From NCBI RefSeq assembly GCF_024172185.1, contig NZ_JAMZEC010000001.1, positions 7,161,001 through 7,225,000 on the forward strand: DNA of 64,000 bases. Reading direction: 5' to 3'. This DNA is from Nonomuraea roseoviolacea subsp. carminata (GTDB lineage Bacteria > Actinomycetota > Actinomycetes > Streptosporangiales > Streptosporangiaceae). The translations under genes and the position numbers were made by a program. This document shows, piece by piece, positions 7,771-16,699 of the stretch (within the stretch, counting starts at the first letter, position 1; each line of letters begins with the position of its first letter). The notes under the pieces are model-generated. The model did no database searches. It was not told the origin of the DNA and saw only the letters and a list, made by a program, of their open reading frames with translations.

Positions 7771-10700
7771 TCATGACCCGTGGTAGCCAATGGCGTTCAA
7801 CACGCCGTTCACCACCGTAGCGTATCCCACCGTACCGGCCCTGTTCGGGTGGAACGATTCCCGGCTGAGGCATGTTTCGCCGGTGGGGACGCACAGTTGT
7901 GATGCCGCGTCCCCTGGATGGAAATCTCCGTCGCCGTTGGGGCCCGAGACCATCTTGTTGACCCACTCTGGCGTGTCACAGCCGCCGTGGCCGACGAAAG
8001 CCGGAACAGGGTCGGCGTACGCCACCTTCATTGGAGGAGTGGCCGTGGAAAGCGTGTGCACGAGCTGCGCCTGCTTTCCGTTCGCGTAGGTCACCAGTTC
8101 CGCGAGCGCCTCGGCCTCGGTGAGGTCGAACCACAGGGATCCGTTGCATTTCACCGTCGTGCTGAGCAGTTTCGGATAGCCGGCGAGGACGATCTGCGCG
8201 TTCGGCGCGAGCCTTGCGATGTCCCGCAGAGTGAGCTCCAGATTCGGGATCATGTCGTCCGCCTTCTTCTTGTACTTGGCCAAGAATTCCGGCGTGTTGC
8301 ACGCGGGCACCGGATAGGAACAGTCGGTCATCGCCAGCGTGAAAGCGTTGCCGTCGTTCCCGCCGAGCGTCAGGACGACGAGGGTGGTGTTCTCGTCGAG
8401 GACTCCCGAACCGGCTTGGTTGATCTCCTTGAACTGGCCCTCTCCGAGATACTGCCGGTCCGGGGCGAAATAGGTGTCCATGACGTTTCCGGTCTGTGCG
8501 CCGGAGCAGGCCACGAACCCCAGCTCGACATTCGGGTCGAAGCTGTCAGAAAGAGCCCCGACGGGAGTGGACGACCCGGCCACCACGAGTTTGCGAGCCC
8601 ATGCGTTCTTGCTTCGCCGGCAGGCGTTCCATCGCTCGGTTCCATGCGCGGCGTCCGACTCGGGAGAGTATTCGCCGGCTCCCTCCCCGGCGGTGTACGA
8701 GTCTCCCAGCACGGCGATCAGGTGTTTCGGCTTGGCCGGGAGGGGTTGGAAAGCGATGGCATCCCATGCGATGGGCGTGTTGCCGTTCCCGTCGTAGGTG
8801 CTGTTGCTGAGCTTCACCTTCGGGGTGCCGGCGAACTTGTACACGCCGAGGCTGACCCACTTGTTGGTGCGTGCTCCTTGGGAGAGGTATCGCTTCTTGG
8901 TGGATCCGTTGCCGAGGTGGATCTCGTAGGGGGCCTGCTGCGAGAGCGCAAGCCTCCGGGGTACATGGACCAGCACGCGGGCCCAACCGTTGAGCGCCTG
9001 GTTGAGTTCCCAGGTTCCGGTCGCCTCCATCTCCGTGCCCCTGTGCGCTGTGTCGCGCGTGAAGCCGAACCAGTAGTGGCCTCCGAAGCCGTTGCCCAAC
9101 TGTTGGAAGTCGGCCCGTCCTGGCACTCTTCCGGCCGCGTCCTGAGCGAACTCGAACGTCATTCTTCCGGAGTTCGTCCAGTTCTTGTTGTCCTGTTCGC
9201 AGCCTCCCCCTCGGATCACTGGAACGGATCTCGGCACATCGTCGACGATGAGCGAACCCGCAGGGAGCCCGGCGGTATTACAGGACGTGAAGTTGTAGGT
9301 CGGCTCGGCTCGCTCGATCCCTGCGTATGTCTGGTCGTAGCGGAGGTAAGCCTCGTTCCCGCAGTCGTCGGGACAGGTCTTCCACGTCTTCGCGGCGTGC
9401 CACCAGCACGTCTCGCGGTCGGCGGACCTGCAGCCGTCGGCGGTCGCGCGGTCGCAGTTGTTCTCGTCGCCGCAGAAGGCGTTGTGGTCGACGATCTCCT
9501 TCAAGGCGGCGTACGTCGGAACGATTCTGGATCGCGCATTCGCGGAGTTCCACCACGCGTAGTTGTATCCGCCCTCGTCCTTCGGCTGCTGGGTGGCGGG
9601 GTCGATGTACGTCTTGACGATCGGCCAGGCCGCCCATCCGAGCACTTTCTCCTGGTACGGCCACTGCTGGGGACGCGCGGCGTCCGCATAACTGTTGTTG
9701 TCGAGGAAGGGCGTACGGCCGATCGGGTAGTCGGGATTCCTCGGGTTGTTCGTCCAGCCAACTCCCCAGTTCCCGTTGTGGCTCCCGGCCTCCGATTTCG
9801 GGTGCCAGCCGGAGTTGTACGCCCATGCCGCGAAGTACCAGTTCTCGATCTTCGACGGGTCGCCGTTGTTCGCTATGACCTTGCCCCCCGTGTCGCTCCA
9901 GATCTGGTTCCATTTCTCGGCGAGCGTCACGACGCCGGCGGCTATGTTGGTCACGTAGTCGAGGGCGACTCTTCGCTGGGTGTCCTCGGGCCATGACCAT
10001 TCGCCGGGCGGCACGTGCCCCGCGCCTCGCATGTGGTCCGTCTGCTGGGTGATTCCATAGCCGCAGTCAGCCTTGGTGAAATCGATGTCCCAGTCGTTGC
10101 CCGGGTTCTGGTCGTATACGTTGACCCCGTAGTAGTTCCCCACCAGAGGGTTGCCGGTCTCTCCTTCGGAGACGTGTCTCTGGGCCTGCCAGAGATTCGA
10201 CTCCTGAGCCAGGATGCCGAAGACCACGGAGACGGGGATCCTTCCGCCACCAGCCAGATCGGGTGCAGGGAAGAGTCCTTGCGGGTTCCAGGAGGAAACG
10301 CCGGAGCCCTTCCAGTTGTCCGGTCGGGTGACCTGCAGTCGGTTCTTGAAGACCAACTGATCCACTGCCCACTCGACCTGACGCCAGTGCGGCTGGTACG
10401 TCTGGGTCTTCGGATCATTGCGCGGCACCGAGCACGAATACCCCTGATCGACCGTTCCTGGAACGGAGGCGACGGTCGCGTCGGTCACGCCCAGTCGGGC
10501 AAGCCGAGGGTTCGGCGCCGTACCGGTGTCCGCCTTCGGCGCCCGCCGACGCCCCGGAGCGAGTTCGAAGTTCACCCTCTGCCGCGTGGTCGGCACATAG
10601 GCGGTCACATCGATGGTGGAGCCGGTCGCCGTACCGTCGGAGACGCCATGGATCCCGGTGTCCTGCTGCGAGGTCGGTTGAGGCCTTCGCAACTCACTGG

Positions 10701-11757
10701 AAGCGGTGCTCTCGACGACGACTCCGCCTTCCGAACTGACCTCTCCCGCTGAAGGCGCATCGACCAACGTGACCTTGGAAGGGAGGTTCTTGTTCGGTTC
10801 GGCCTTGCCGACGACGAAGACACGGCCGTCGGCGCCCGACCTGAGACCGACGGATCCGAGACGGCCGGATGCGACCACTCGTGAACGTCCCTGCTGGTAG
10901 TGGTTGACGAAGGCATCTGTGCCCGATGCGTCGAGATAGAGGACGCCGCCATCGACGGTCGGCCGCAGATCGAACGGTGTGGAGCGTGTGGTGGCGAGCG
11001 TGGTGAGCCGACCATCGCGTTCCACACGGACCAGGCGGTTCCCGGCGGCCGCGACGGTCTCGCTGCTCGTCGCGATGGCAGACGTGACCTGTTCCCGAAC
11101 GACGACGGGGTCGCCCAGCTTCTTGGTCGCGGCATTGACGACGCGAAGGCGAGTGCTGCCGCGGCTCTCCGTCACACCTTGCGTGAATGCCACTCGGTCA
11201 TCGGCTCCGCACCCGGGGTTGTAATAGGCCAGAGAAACCTGATCCTGCAGTTTGGTGACGGCACCGGATTTCACGTCGATGATCGCGGCAAACGCTCCCC
11301 TGCTGAACAACCAGTCCCGATTGGTGAAGTACCGGGGCGCGTATACGGCGATGACCTGTTTGCCGGAGCTGGTGAGGCAGGCATTGCCAATCCACTGATC
11401 GTTGGACATGCCGGGCTCGTTCAGGGTGGCCAGCGTCCTCCACTGATAGGCCGTCCTGGCCGAAGCAGCGAGCACGTGGAAACCGGTGGAGTCCCCGGTT
11501 GCGGTGACCGCCAGATCCGTAGAGTCTTGCCACCCCTTGGGAAGGACGTGTTCACGCCGAGCGGGAGCCACGGACGATCGGTCTTCATCGGGCGGCGGTG
11601 GTACAGGAGGATTGTTGCCGCCACCCGCTCCCAGTAGGGGATCCACCACTTGCGAAATGGCCGACGGTTGCGCCAGGGCCGGGAGGTCTGGTGCGGTCAG
11701 TCCTGTGACGAAGAGGCCGGCAGCGGCAGCCACCACAATCGAACGTCGTAAAGGCAC
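7771..11757 (-). CDS. Large secreted multidomain protein: transglycosylase-like, golvesin-like and SGNH hydrolase domains
   Basis: About 1328 residues from the GTG at 11757, chosen because GGGAGG lies just upstream and the signal peptide (LRRSIVVAAAAGLFVTGLT to LALA-type cleavage) then begins at once; a longer start exists at 11817. A Pro-rich linker (PPVPPPPDE) leads into a strand-rich, beta-propeller-like region (about 60-430). A lysozyme/SLT-like region follows with LAQESNLWQ (E519 as candidate catalytic acid), CGYGITQQT and YFAAWAYNSGW. A golvesin-type carbohydrate-binding module (about 880-1005) has WARVLVHVP and IAWDAIAFQPL. The C-terminal SGNH esterase domain has GDSYTAGEGAG (S1020), LTLGGNDGN and FHPNRAG. 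The combination suggests cutting and deacylating a cell wall or glycan polymer outside the cell. Codon use is less GC-rich than the neighbours. Confidence 0.8.
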   Translation of the reverse strand: MPLRRSIVVAAAAGLFVTGLTAPDLPALAQPSAISQVVDPLLGAGGGNNPPVPPPPDEDRSSVAPARREHVLPKGWQDSTDLAVTATGDSTGFHVLAASARTAYQWRTLATLNEPGMSNDQWIGNACLTSSGKQVIAVYAPRYFTNRDWLFSRGAFAAIIDVKSGAVTKLQDQVSLAYYNPGCGADDRVAFTQGVTESRGSTRLRVVNAATKKLGDPVVVREQVTSAIATSSETVAAAGNRLVRVERDGRLTTLATTRSTPFDLRPTVDGGVLYLDASGTDAFVNHYQQGRSRVVASGRLGSVGLRSGADGRVFVVGKAEPNKNLPSKVTLVDAPSAGEVSSEGGVVVESTASSELRRPQPTSQQDTGIHGVSDGTATGSTIDVTAYVPTTRQRVNFELAPGRRRAPKADTGTAPNPRLARLGVTDATVASVPGTVDQGYSCSVPRNDPKTQTYQPHWRQVEWAVDQLVFKNRLQVTRPDNWKGSGVSSWNPQGLFPAPDLAGGGRIPVSVVFGILAQESNLWQAQRHVSEGETGNPLVGNYYGVNVYDQNPGNDWDIDFTKADCGYGITQQTDHMRGAGHVPPGEWSWPEDTQRRVALDYVTNIAAGVVTLAEKWNQIWSDTGGKVIANNGDPSKIENWYFAAWAYNSGWHPKSEAGSHNGNWGVGWTNNPRNPDYPIGRTPFLDNNSYADAARPQQWPYQEKVLGWAAWPIVKTYIDPATQQPKDEGGYNYAWWNSANARSRIVPTYAALKEIVDHNAFCGDENNCDRATADGCRSADRETCWWHAAKTWKTCPDDCGNEAYLRYDQTYAGIERAEPTYNFTSCNTAGLPAGSLIVDDVPRSVPVIRGGGCEQDNKNWTNSGRMTFEFAQDAAGRVPGRADFQQLGNGFGGHYWFGFTRDTAHRGTEMEATGTWELNQALNGWARVLVHVPRRLALSQQAPYEIHLGNGSTKKRYLSQGARTNKWVSLGVYKFAGTPKVKLSNSTYDGNGNTPIAWDAIAFQPLPAKPKHLIAVLGDSYTAGEGAGEYSPESDAAHGTERWNACRRSKNAWARKLVVAGSSTPVGALSDSFDPNVELGFVACSGAQTGNVMDTYFAPDRQYLGEGQFKEINQAGSGVLDENTTLVVLTLGGNDGNAFTLAMTDCSYPVPACNTPEFLAKYKKKADDMIPNLELTLRDIARLAPNAQIVLAGYPKLLSTTVKCNGSLWFDLTEAEALAELVTYANGKQAQLVHTLSTATPPMKVAYADPVPAFVGHGGCDTPEWVNKMVSGPNGDGDFHPGDAASQLCVPTGETCLSRESFHPNRAGTVGYATVVNGVLNAIGYHGS

Positions 11758-12432
11758 TGTTTCCCTCCCATGTACGAGGGCACCCGAGAGCGCGATTTTG
11801 CGATCGAGTGCGAACACGCTCTGACGGGAACGCGTGATGTGGCAACGGCCTCAGCCCGGCCGGAACAGGCGCCTCGGTGATCTTCACTCATGGTTGGACA
11901 CTTGGCAAGGCAATTTCGGGAAGGTCGGCCTTCCTGACTTCACTGGCGTCCGGGTTGCCTGAGCGTCTTGATGGGGCTCATGTGTTCATCGACCGGGCCG
12001 ACGTCCCGAGGCAAGGGCAGGCTTCGCGTGGTGTCGTCGAGATGAACATTTCTTGTTCGGTGATGGTGTCGCGGCTCCGAAACCACCGTGCGACTCCACG
12101 AATCAAGCCCGGTAGGACTTCTTGCATCCTGTTTACGGACCGCCCGGATCTACGTTCGGCGCCCGTGCCGGGACACGCCGTACTGTGATTTGCATCACAC
12201 CGAAACTCATTGTCAACCTGAAATGTCTGGTACATGATCAAGCGACGGAAGACGGGGATACTCAATCAAAAGGAATCGGAATAGTTCGGCGGTGGCCTGA
12301 GGGGTCTAGTACTGCTGGACCCTGTCAGCCGCGCCGGCGGCGGTGGAAGCGGTCTTGGCCGCACCGATCGACCGACCATCGAACAAGCATTCAGTGCCTG
12401 TCACGCAGGGCAGTAGAGGAGGAGAGGGAGAG
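11758..12432. other. Long intergenic region of low GC
   Basis: This 675-base gap separates the divergent large secreted-protein gene and the ricin-like gene. Open frames inside it (for example 11978-12265 minus and 11877-12188 plus) give no recognisable protein and have codon use unlike real genes here. The stretch 12241-12300 has only 32 G/C of 60. A Crp-type dyad lies at 12184-12199. The long untranslated leaders and low GC suggest complex regulation or recently acquired DNA; no transposase remnant could be recognised. Confidence 0.5.
12184..12199. promoter_or_regulatory. Crp/Fnr-family-type operator
   Basis: TGTGATTTGCATCACA is a perfect match to the classical TGTGA-N6-TCACA Crp half-site pair (5-bp arms). 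Actinobacteria encode Crp homologues that use similar sites. It lies 234 bases upstream of the ricin-like gene and 427 bases from the divergent large gene, so which promoter it serves is open. Confidence 0.5.
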
Positions 12433-13059
12433 TTGAAGGTCAGCATACGCGCCACCGCATCCAGGCTCGGTGCAGCGTCACTGGCGGCGGTTACTGCCGC
12501 AACCGCGCTCACGGTGTTTCCTGGAAATGCTGCGCACGCCGACTCGGTGAACAGATGGGCGACCGCCGGCGATTACGGAAGAGGCTACCTGTTCCTGGAG
12601 GTGCTCAGCTCCAGCACGGCAGATCTCGCCAACGTCATAGCGTATCCGTCGAACAGCGGCTCGGCCAATCAGTACTGGTCGGACCACCACATATCAAACG
12701 GCTACTACTATCTTGTGAACAACAACAGTGGGAAAGTTCTCGATCGCTGGGACAGTCACACGGGTCCGGGCAGCGACGGCGGGTGCAGCACCCCGATGCA
12801 GTACCGGTGGGTGAATGAGTCGCAACAGTACTGGCGCTTCGACGATGAGTACAGTAACTACTACGGCCGATGGTTCAATATGTGGGTGAACAAGGCGGGA
12901 TGCTCCGGCAACGTGTACCAGGCCACTCTGGGCGTGAATTTTTCCACGGCTGCCAACAACGGACTCTGGACGACGCAGTTCCACATGGACCGGTGCGTCT
13001 ACGGTGACAACTACGGCATATATCACAGGTGCTACTGGAGGAGGAACGGCGAACAATGA
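12433..13059 (+). CDS. Secreted ricin-type beta-trefoil lectin-like protein
   Basis: Exported protein of about 208 residues. The TTG start at 12433 is preceded by a strong GGAGAGGGAGAG site and begins a Sec signal (ISRATASRLG-like start, hydrophobic ATALTVFP, cleavage after AAHA). The mature part has the marks of a beta-trefoil lectin: YYLVNNNSGKVLDRWD, then SQQYWRFDDEY, comparable to the NxxSGxxLD and QxW motifs of ricin domains. Cysteines near 113, 151 and 200 may pair. It probably binds glycans at or outside the cell surface. GC content is low (29 of 60 at 12661-12720). Its TGA overlaps the ATG of the next gene, so both are cotranslated. Confidence 0.65.
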   Translation: MKVSIRATASRLGAASLAAVTAATALTVFPGNAAHADSVNRWATAGDYGRGYLFLEVLSSSTADLANVIAYPSNSGSANQYWSDHHISNGYYYLVNNNSGKVLDRWDSHTGPGSDGGCSTPMQYRWVNESQQYWRFDDEYSNYYGRWFNMWVNKAGCSGNVYQATLGVNFSTAANNGLWTTQFHMDRCVYGDNYGIYHRCYWRRNGEQ

Positions 13060-14057
13060 CACTTCGGCGAGGGAGTGCTGCGGCCGTTGCTGTCGTGGCT
13101 GTGGCCACGGTTGCCACTGTAGGGATCTTCAGCCAACTGTCCCAGGACGAGCAGCCGGCGTTCGCCACGGTTGACCCGACCGCGGCACCTCCGGTTCCCT
13201 CCGATGTGCGCTCGACCGGCGGACCGGGCGGCGAAGTGCGCGAGCCCGTGCTCGGTGAGATCGTGAAGGTCACGAATTCCAACCCGGTGCCGATGCCGCT
13301 CGACCCGCACCTCACGTCGATGAGTGACATCAAGATCATCGACCAGGCGCAGGACGTCGCGGCGGCCATGTGCATGCGGTCGCTCGGCTTCACGCGGTGG
13401 AAGGCCGACACTATTCGTACGTGGCGTCCAGAGGACTATCGAGAATTCGACACCTTCGAATACCTGGATCCCAAGGCCGCCGCCGATTCGGGCTACCCAC
13501 GCGTCCCAGCGGTCAAAACTGCGGCGCCCGACGCCAGGACAGGACACGAGCCCACTGCCGACGAGAAGAGCGCGTTCTACGGCGCCGCGGCCCGGACCAC
13601 GGCTGGAACTGCCGTCCCGGCCGGAGGGTGTGTACGCCAGGCCGATCAGAGTATCTATGGCAAGGCCGGTGGCGACCTGCCCGCCGACCCCCGTAGCCTT
13701 GCGGTCGGTTCCCGCTCGCGCGCGCTCGGCGACAGCCGGTTGCGAGAAGCGATCAGCGCGTGGCGCGCATGTATGCAGGACGCCGGTATCACGTCCTACC
13801 AGCACCCGGTCGCCGCGAAGAATGATCCCACGTGGCAGTCGCGTGACGCCGGTACACCCGCGTCGGCCGAGGAGAAGCGAGTGGCCGCGGCCGACGCGAA
13901 CTGCCAGCTCCAGGTGAATCTCGTGGGCGTGTACAAGACGGTCCGGGCAGCATACGAACAGCAACTGCTCGACGAGAACAGAGCCAAGATCGACGAGTCC
14001 AAGCGTATATTCGCCACCTGGGTCAGCAACGCCAAGGCGATCATCAAGGCCGGCTGA
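13056..14057 (+). CDS. Membrane-anchored exported protein of unknown function
   Basis: About 333 residues. ATG at 13056 follows AGGAGGAACGG and overlaps the previous stop (ATGA). A hydrophobic segment (AAVAVVAVATVATVGIF) acts as signal anchor. The outside part has four cysteines in a spaced pattern (AAMCMRSLGF, GGCVRQAD, WRACMQDAG, DANCQLQ), with WRACMQDAGI and an EEKRVAAADANCQLQVNL helix near the end. Similar cysteine-patterned exported proteins are common in actinomycetes, often near peptidoglycan-binding or efflux genes, but none has a role known to me. Coupling to the lectin-like gene suggests they work together at the cell surface. Confidence 0.7.
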   Translation: MTLRRGSAAAVAVVAVATVATVGIFSQLSQDEQPAFATVDPTAAPPVPSDVRSTGGPGGEVREPVLGEIVKVTNSNPVPMPLDPHLTSMSDIKIIDQAQDVAAAMCMRSLGFTRWKADTIRTWRPEDYREFDTFEYLDPKAAADSGYPRVPAVKTAAPDARTGHEPTADEKSAFYGAAARTTAGTAVPAGGCVRQADQSIYGKAGGDLPADPRSLAVGSRSRALGDSRLREAISAWRACMQDAGITSYQHPVAAKNDPTWQSRDAGTPASAEEKRVAAADANCQLQVNLVGVYKTVRAAYEQQLLDENRAKIDESKRIFATWVSNAKAIIKAG

Positions 14058-14110
14058 ATCGCGCCTTCATCCAGGTGAGATGGTTCGCATGGGGAGCGGG
14101 AAGTAATACG

Positions 14111-14151
14111 CGGAAACAGCGGAGGACGCCATGCGTCCTCCGCTGTTTCCG
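14111..14151. terminator. Bidirectional terminator with a 19-bp perfect stem
   Basis: CGGAAACAGCGGAGGACGC (14111-14129) pairs without mismatch with 14133-14151 around a CAT loop. It lies between convergent genes (ends 14057 plus and 14174 minus) and insulates the accessory block from the fucose locus. Confidence 0.85.
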
Positions 14152-14173
14152 TACGGCTGCAGAGACCGGCGGC

Positions 14174-15319
14174 TCACGAGGCGAGGCTGGCGGCCAGGAC
14201 GAGGCTGGCGGCGCCGCGGGCGTGGCCGCTGTCGTCCCACGGCCGCAGCGTGATCTCCAGCCCGGACAGCGCCGCGATGACCCCGTCGTCGACCGCGCGG
14301 TGGAAGCCGGGCGCCAGGTACGGCCAGAGCACGTGGCTCTCCCCGATGACGGTCAGGGCCCGCACGGCCAGCACGTTCACCACGCCCGCCACGGCCCGGC
14401 CGAGGATCTCGCCGGCCTCGGCGAGCAGGTCGCGCACGCCCTTCGCGTCGTCGGCGGCCAGGCGGCGCAGCTCCTCCAGCGGCGGCGGCGCGACCGTCAG
14501 GCCACGCCTGACGGCCTCGGCGGCGAGCGCGTAGTCGGCGACATACGCGTCGACGCAGCCCCGCCGGCCGCACACGCACGCCGGGCCGTCCGGGCCGGTC
14601 GGCACGTGGCCGAACTCGCCCGCCACCCCGTCGGGCCCGCGGTGGACCCGGCGGCCCAGCACGATGCCCATGCCCACGCCGTCGCCGATCGCCAGCACCA
14701 GGAAGTCGTCGTGGTCGCGGCCGGTGCCGTAGAGCAGCTCTCCCGTGGTGGAGGCCCTGGTGTCGTTGTCGATGAGCACGGGCACCGGCAGGCGCGCGGC
14801 CAGCGGCGGCTGGAGCGGCAGGTCGGTCCAGCCCATGCGCGGTGACAGCCGGACCGTGCCGGTGCCGGGGTCGATCACCCCCGGGACGGCCAGCCCGATG
14901 CCGAGCACCCGCGCGCCGGTGGCCGGGTCGCCCAGCACGTCCTCGCACGCCGCCGCGAGCTGCCCCACGGGGTCGTCCGCGGGGGAGAACGGCCGGGTGA
15001 AGCGGGCCACCTCGCCCCCGTCGAGCCGCGCCAGCACGCCCATCAGGTGGTCGGGGTGCACGCGCAGGCCCAGCGTGTAGGCCGCGTCCGGGACCACCTC
15101 CAGCGGCACCTTCGGCCGTCCCCGGCCGCTGACCTGCGGCGGCAGCTCGCGCAGGAAACCCAGGTCGATGAGGCGGCGGGTGTGCTCCGTGACGGTCGCG
15201 GCGCCGAGGCCCAGCCGGGCGGCGATCTGTGACCGGTTGAGCGGCCGTGACCCGAGCATGGCGAGGATCTCCGCCTTGATCAGGTCCTCCCGGTACGGGG
15301 GTGGGGGCATACCGCTCAT
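14174..15319 (-). CDS. ROK family transcriptional regulator
   Basis: A 381-residue repressor. The N-terminal winged helix-turn-helix (residues about 12-75) includes LNRSQIAARLGLGAATVTEHTRRLIDLGFL. The sugar-kinase-like ROK domain follows with GIGLAVPGVID, LIDNDTRASTTGELLYG and the zinc motif CVCGRRGCVDAYV. ROK repressors bind a sugar or sugar phosphate and release DNA. It is divergent from an importer and GH29 fucosidase operon starting 103 bases away and most likely controls it, with fucose or a fucosylated sugar as effector (inference). A second ATG three codons in (15310) is also possible. The kinase-type residues do not prove kinase activity. Confidence 0.85.
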   Translation of the reverse strand: MSGMPPPPYREDLIKAEILAMLGSRPLNRSQIAARLGLGAATVTEHTRRLIDLGFLRELPPQVSGRGRPKVPLEVVPDAAYTLGLRVHPDHLMGVLARLDGGEVARFTRPFSPADDPVGQLAAACEDVLGDPATGARVLGIGLAVPGVIDPGTGTVRLSPRMGWTDLPLQPPLAARLPVPVLIDNDTRASTTGELLYGTGRDHDDFLVLAIGDGVGMGIVLGRRVHRGPDGVAGEFGHVPTGPDGPACVCGRRGCVDAYVADYALAAEAVRRGLTVAPPPLEELRRLAADDAKGVRDLLAEAGEILGRAVAGVVNVLAVRALTVIGESHVLWPYLAPGFHRAVDDGVIAALSGLEITLRPWDDSGHARGAASLVLAASLAS

Positions 15320-15329
15320 TCTGCCTCTC

Positions 15330-15388
15330 TTGACGCCTTGCGCATCCCGACCCTAAGGTCAGCCACCATAATAATTTCGCCCCCGAAA
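15330..15388 (+). promoter_or_regulatory. Promoter and likely operator of the fucoside import operon
   Basis: A -35 box TTGACG (15330-15335) and a -10 box TAAGGT (15354-15359) are 18 bases apart. Just downstream of the predicted start, TTTCG (15375-15379) and CGAAA (15384-15388) form a dyad in an A/T-rich patch, ATAATTTCGCCCCCGAAAAA. This placement suits repression by the divergent ROK protein. Confidence 0.55.
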
Positions 15389-15421
15389 AATATCACGGGC
15401 GGCGTCCAGGAGGGAGCGCAG

Positions 15422-16699
15422 ATGCACATGCGCAGAGGCGTCCTGCTGGCCTTGGGCCTGGCAGGCACGATGGTCACCGCCGCGTGTGGCGGCGGCGGAG
15501 GCACCGGCACGTCGGGCGGCGCCCGCGACACCGGCGGCACCGTCACGCTGGACTGGGAGATGTGGGCCGGCAGCGAGGACGAGAAGGCCCAGCTCGACCA
15601 TCTCGCGGCGCTCGTCACCCAGAAGCACCCCACCATCAAGGTCAACCTCCGCACGGCGCCGTTCAACGACTACTTCACCAAGCTCCAGACCGAGTTCGCC
15701 GCCGGCAAGCAGCCGTGCGTGGTGTCCATGCAGAGCCTGCGCCTCAGCGCCTACGCCGACCTGCTGGAACCCCTCGACGGCAAGGCCGACGCCCAGGGCT
15801 TCGCCCCCGCCGCGCTCCAGGCGCTCAAGCTGGGCGGCAAGCAGCTCGCCCTCCCGTACGACCTGGCCTCGATGCTCCTCTACTACAACAAGGACGCCTT
15901 CACCAAGGCAGGAGTGGCCGAGCCGAAGAGCGGCTGGACCGTCGCCGACTTCGAGCAGGCGGCCAAGAAGCTCTCCACCGGCGGCAAGGCCGGGTTCGGC
16001 ATGTCCTTCGCCGACCTGCACACGCTGTCGATGCTGCTGACCTACAACGGCGCCCAGCCGGTCACCTCCGACGTGAAGCTGCAGTTCGACAGCCGGCCGA
16101 TGGTGGACGCGCTCACCTGGTACGCCGGCCTGGCCACCGCCAAGGCGGCACTGGTGCCGGCCAGCTCCTCCGACGTGGGCTGGGGCGAGACGCAGTTCGT
16201 CAACGGCAACGCGATGATGGCGGTCGACGGGTCGTGGAACATCGGCTCGGCGCTCAAGGACGCCAAGTTCGCCGTCGGCTTCGCGCCCCTGCCCGCCGGG
16301 TCGGGCGGGTCCAAGACCTACCTCGCCGCCTCGGGCTTCGGCGTAGCCAAGGGCTGCCCGTACCCGGCGGAGGCGGCCAAGGCCGTCTCGGTGCTGACCG
16401 GGGCGGACGCCCAGGCGTACCTGGCCGGGCAGGGCCGCAGCTTCCCCTCGCGCACCGACCAGCAGGCCACCTACGAGGAGTTCCTGGTCAAGCAGGACCC
16501 GAAGAACGCCGCGGCCGTGCGCGGCGCCATCGCCTCGGTCAAGGACGGCCTGGCCGGCGGCGTCCCCCTGTTCACCACGAAGAACTGGGACAGCGTCGGC
16601 AAGCTCATGGCGCAGTACCTCATCCGGGTCTACACCGGCGACCAGTCGCCCAAGGACGCCCTCGCCACGATCCAGCAGCAGAGCGCCCGGGGCCAGTGA
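15422..16699 (+). CDS. Sugar ABC transporter substrate-binding lipoprotein (predicted fucosylated glycans)
   Basis: Lipoprotein of 425 residues; signal with lipobox VTAAC, lipid-modified C22. Family 1 solute-binding protein: VTLDWEMWAGSEDEKAQ, LPYDLASMLLYYNKDAFTKAG and GNAMMAVDGSWNIG. The ATG at 15422 has AGGAGGGAG upstream; an earlier in-frame ATG at 15338 would place promoter and operator inside the gene. It delivers a sugar to the permease pair that follows. With the GH29 enzyme in the operon, fucose-containing oligosaccharides are the likely ligand. No ATPase gene is present, so a shared MsiK-type ATPase elsewhere must power the system. Confidence 0.9.
   Translation: MHMRRGVLLALGLAGTMVTAACGGGGGTGTSGGARDTGGTVTLDWEMWAGSEDEKAQLDHLAALVTQKHPTIKVNLRTAPFNDYFTKLQTEFAAGKQPCVVSMQSLRLSAYADLLEPLDGKADAQGFAPAALQALKLGGKQLALPYDLASMLLYYNKDAFTKAGVAEPKSGWTVADFEQAAKKLSTGGKAGFGMSFADLHTLSMLLTYNGAQPVTSDVKLQFDSRPMVDALTWYAGLATAKAALVPASSSDVGWGETQFVNGNAMMAVDGSWNIGSALKDAKFAVGFAPLPAGSGGSKTYLAASGFGVAKGCPYPAEAAKAVSVLTGADAQAYLAGQGRSFPSRTDQQATYEEFLVKQDPKNAAAVRGAIASVKDGLAGGVPLFTTKNWDSVGKLMAQYLIRVYTGDQSPKDALATIQQQSARGQ

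Noticed and set aside
7332..7820. Plus-strand frame of 162 codons opposite the small membrane protein gene
   Set aside because: The minus-strand frame has a clean transmembrane helix and a start coupled to the upstream gene; the plus-strand product is featureless.
11978..12265. Minus-strand frame of 95 codons considered as a transposase remnant or small gene
   Set aside because: No transposase motif, no ribosome site, no terminal inverted repeats, and codon use does not match genes here.
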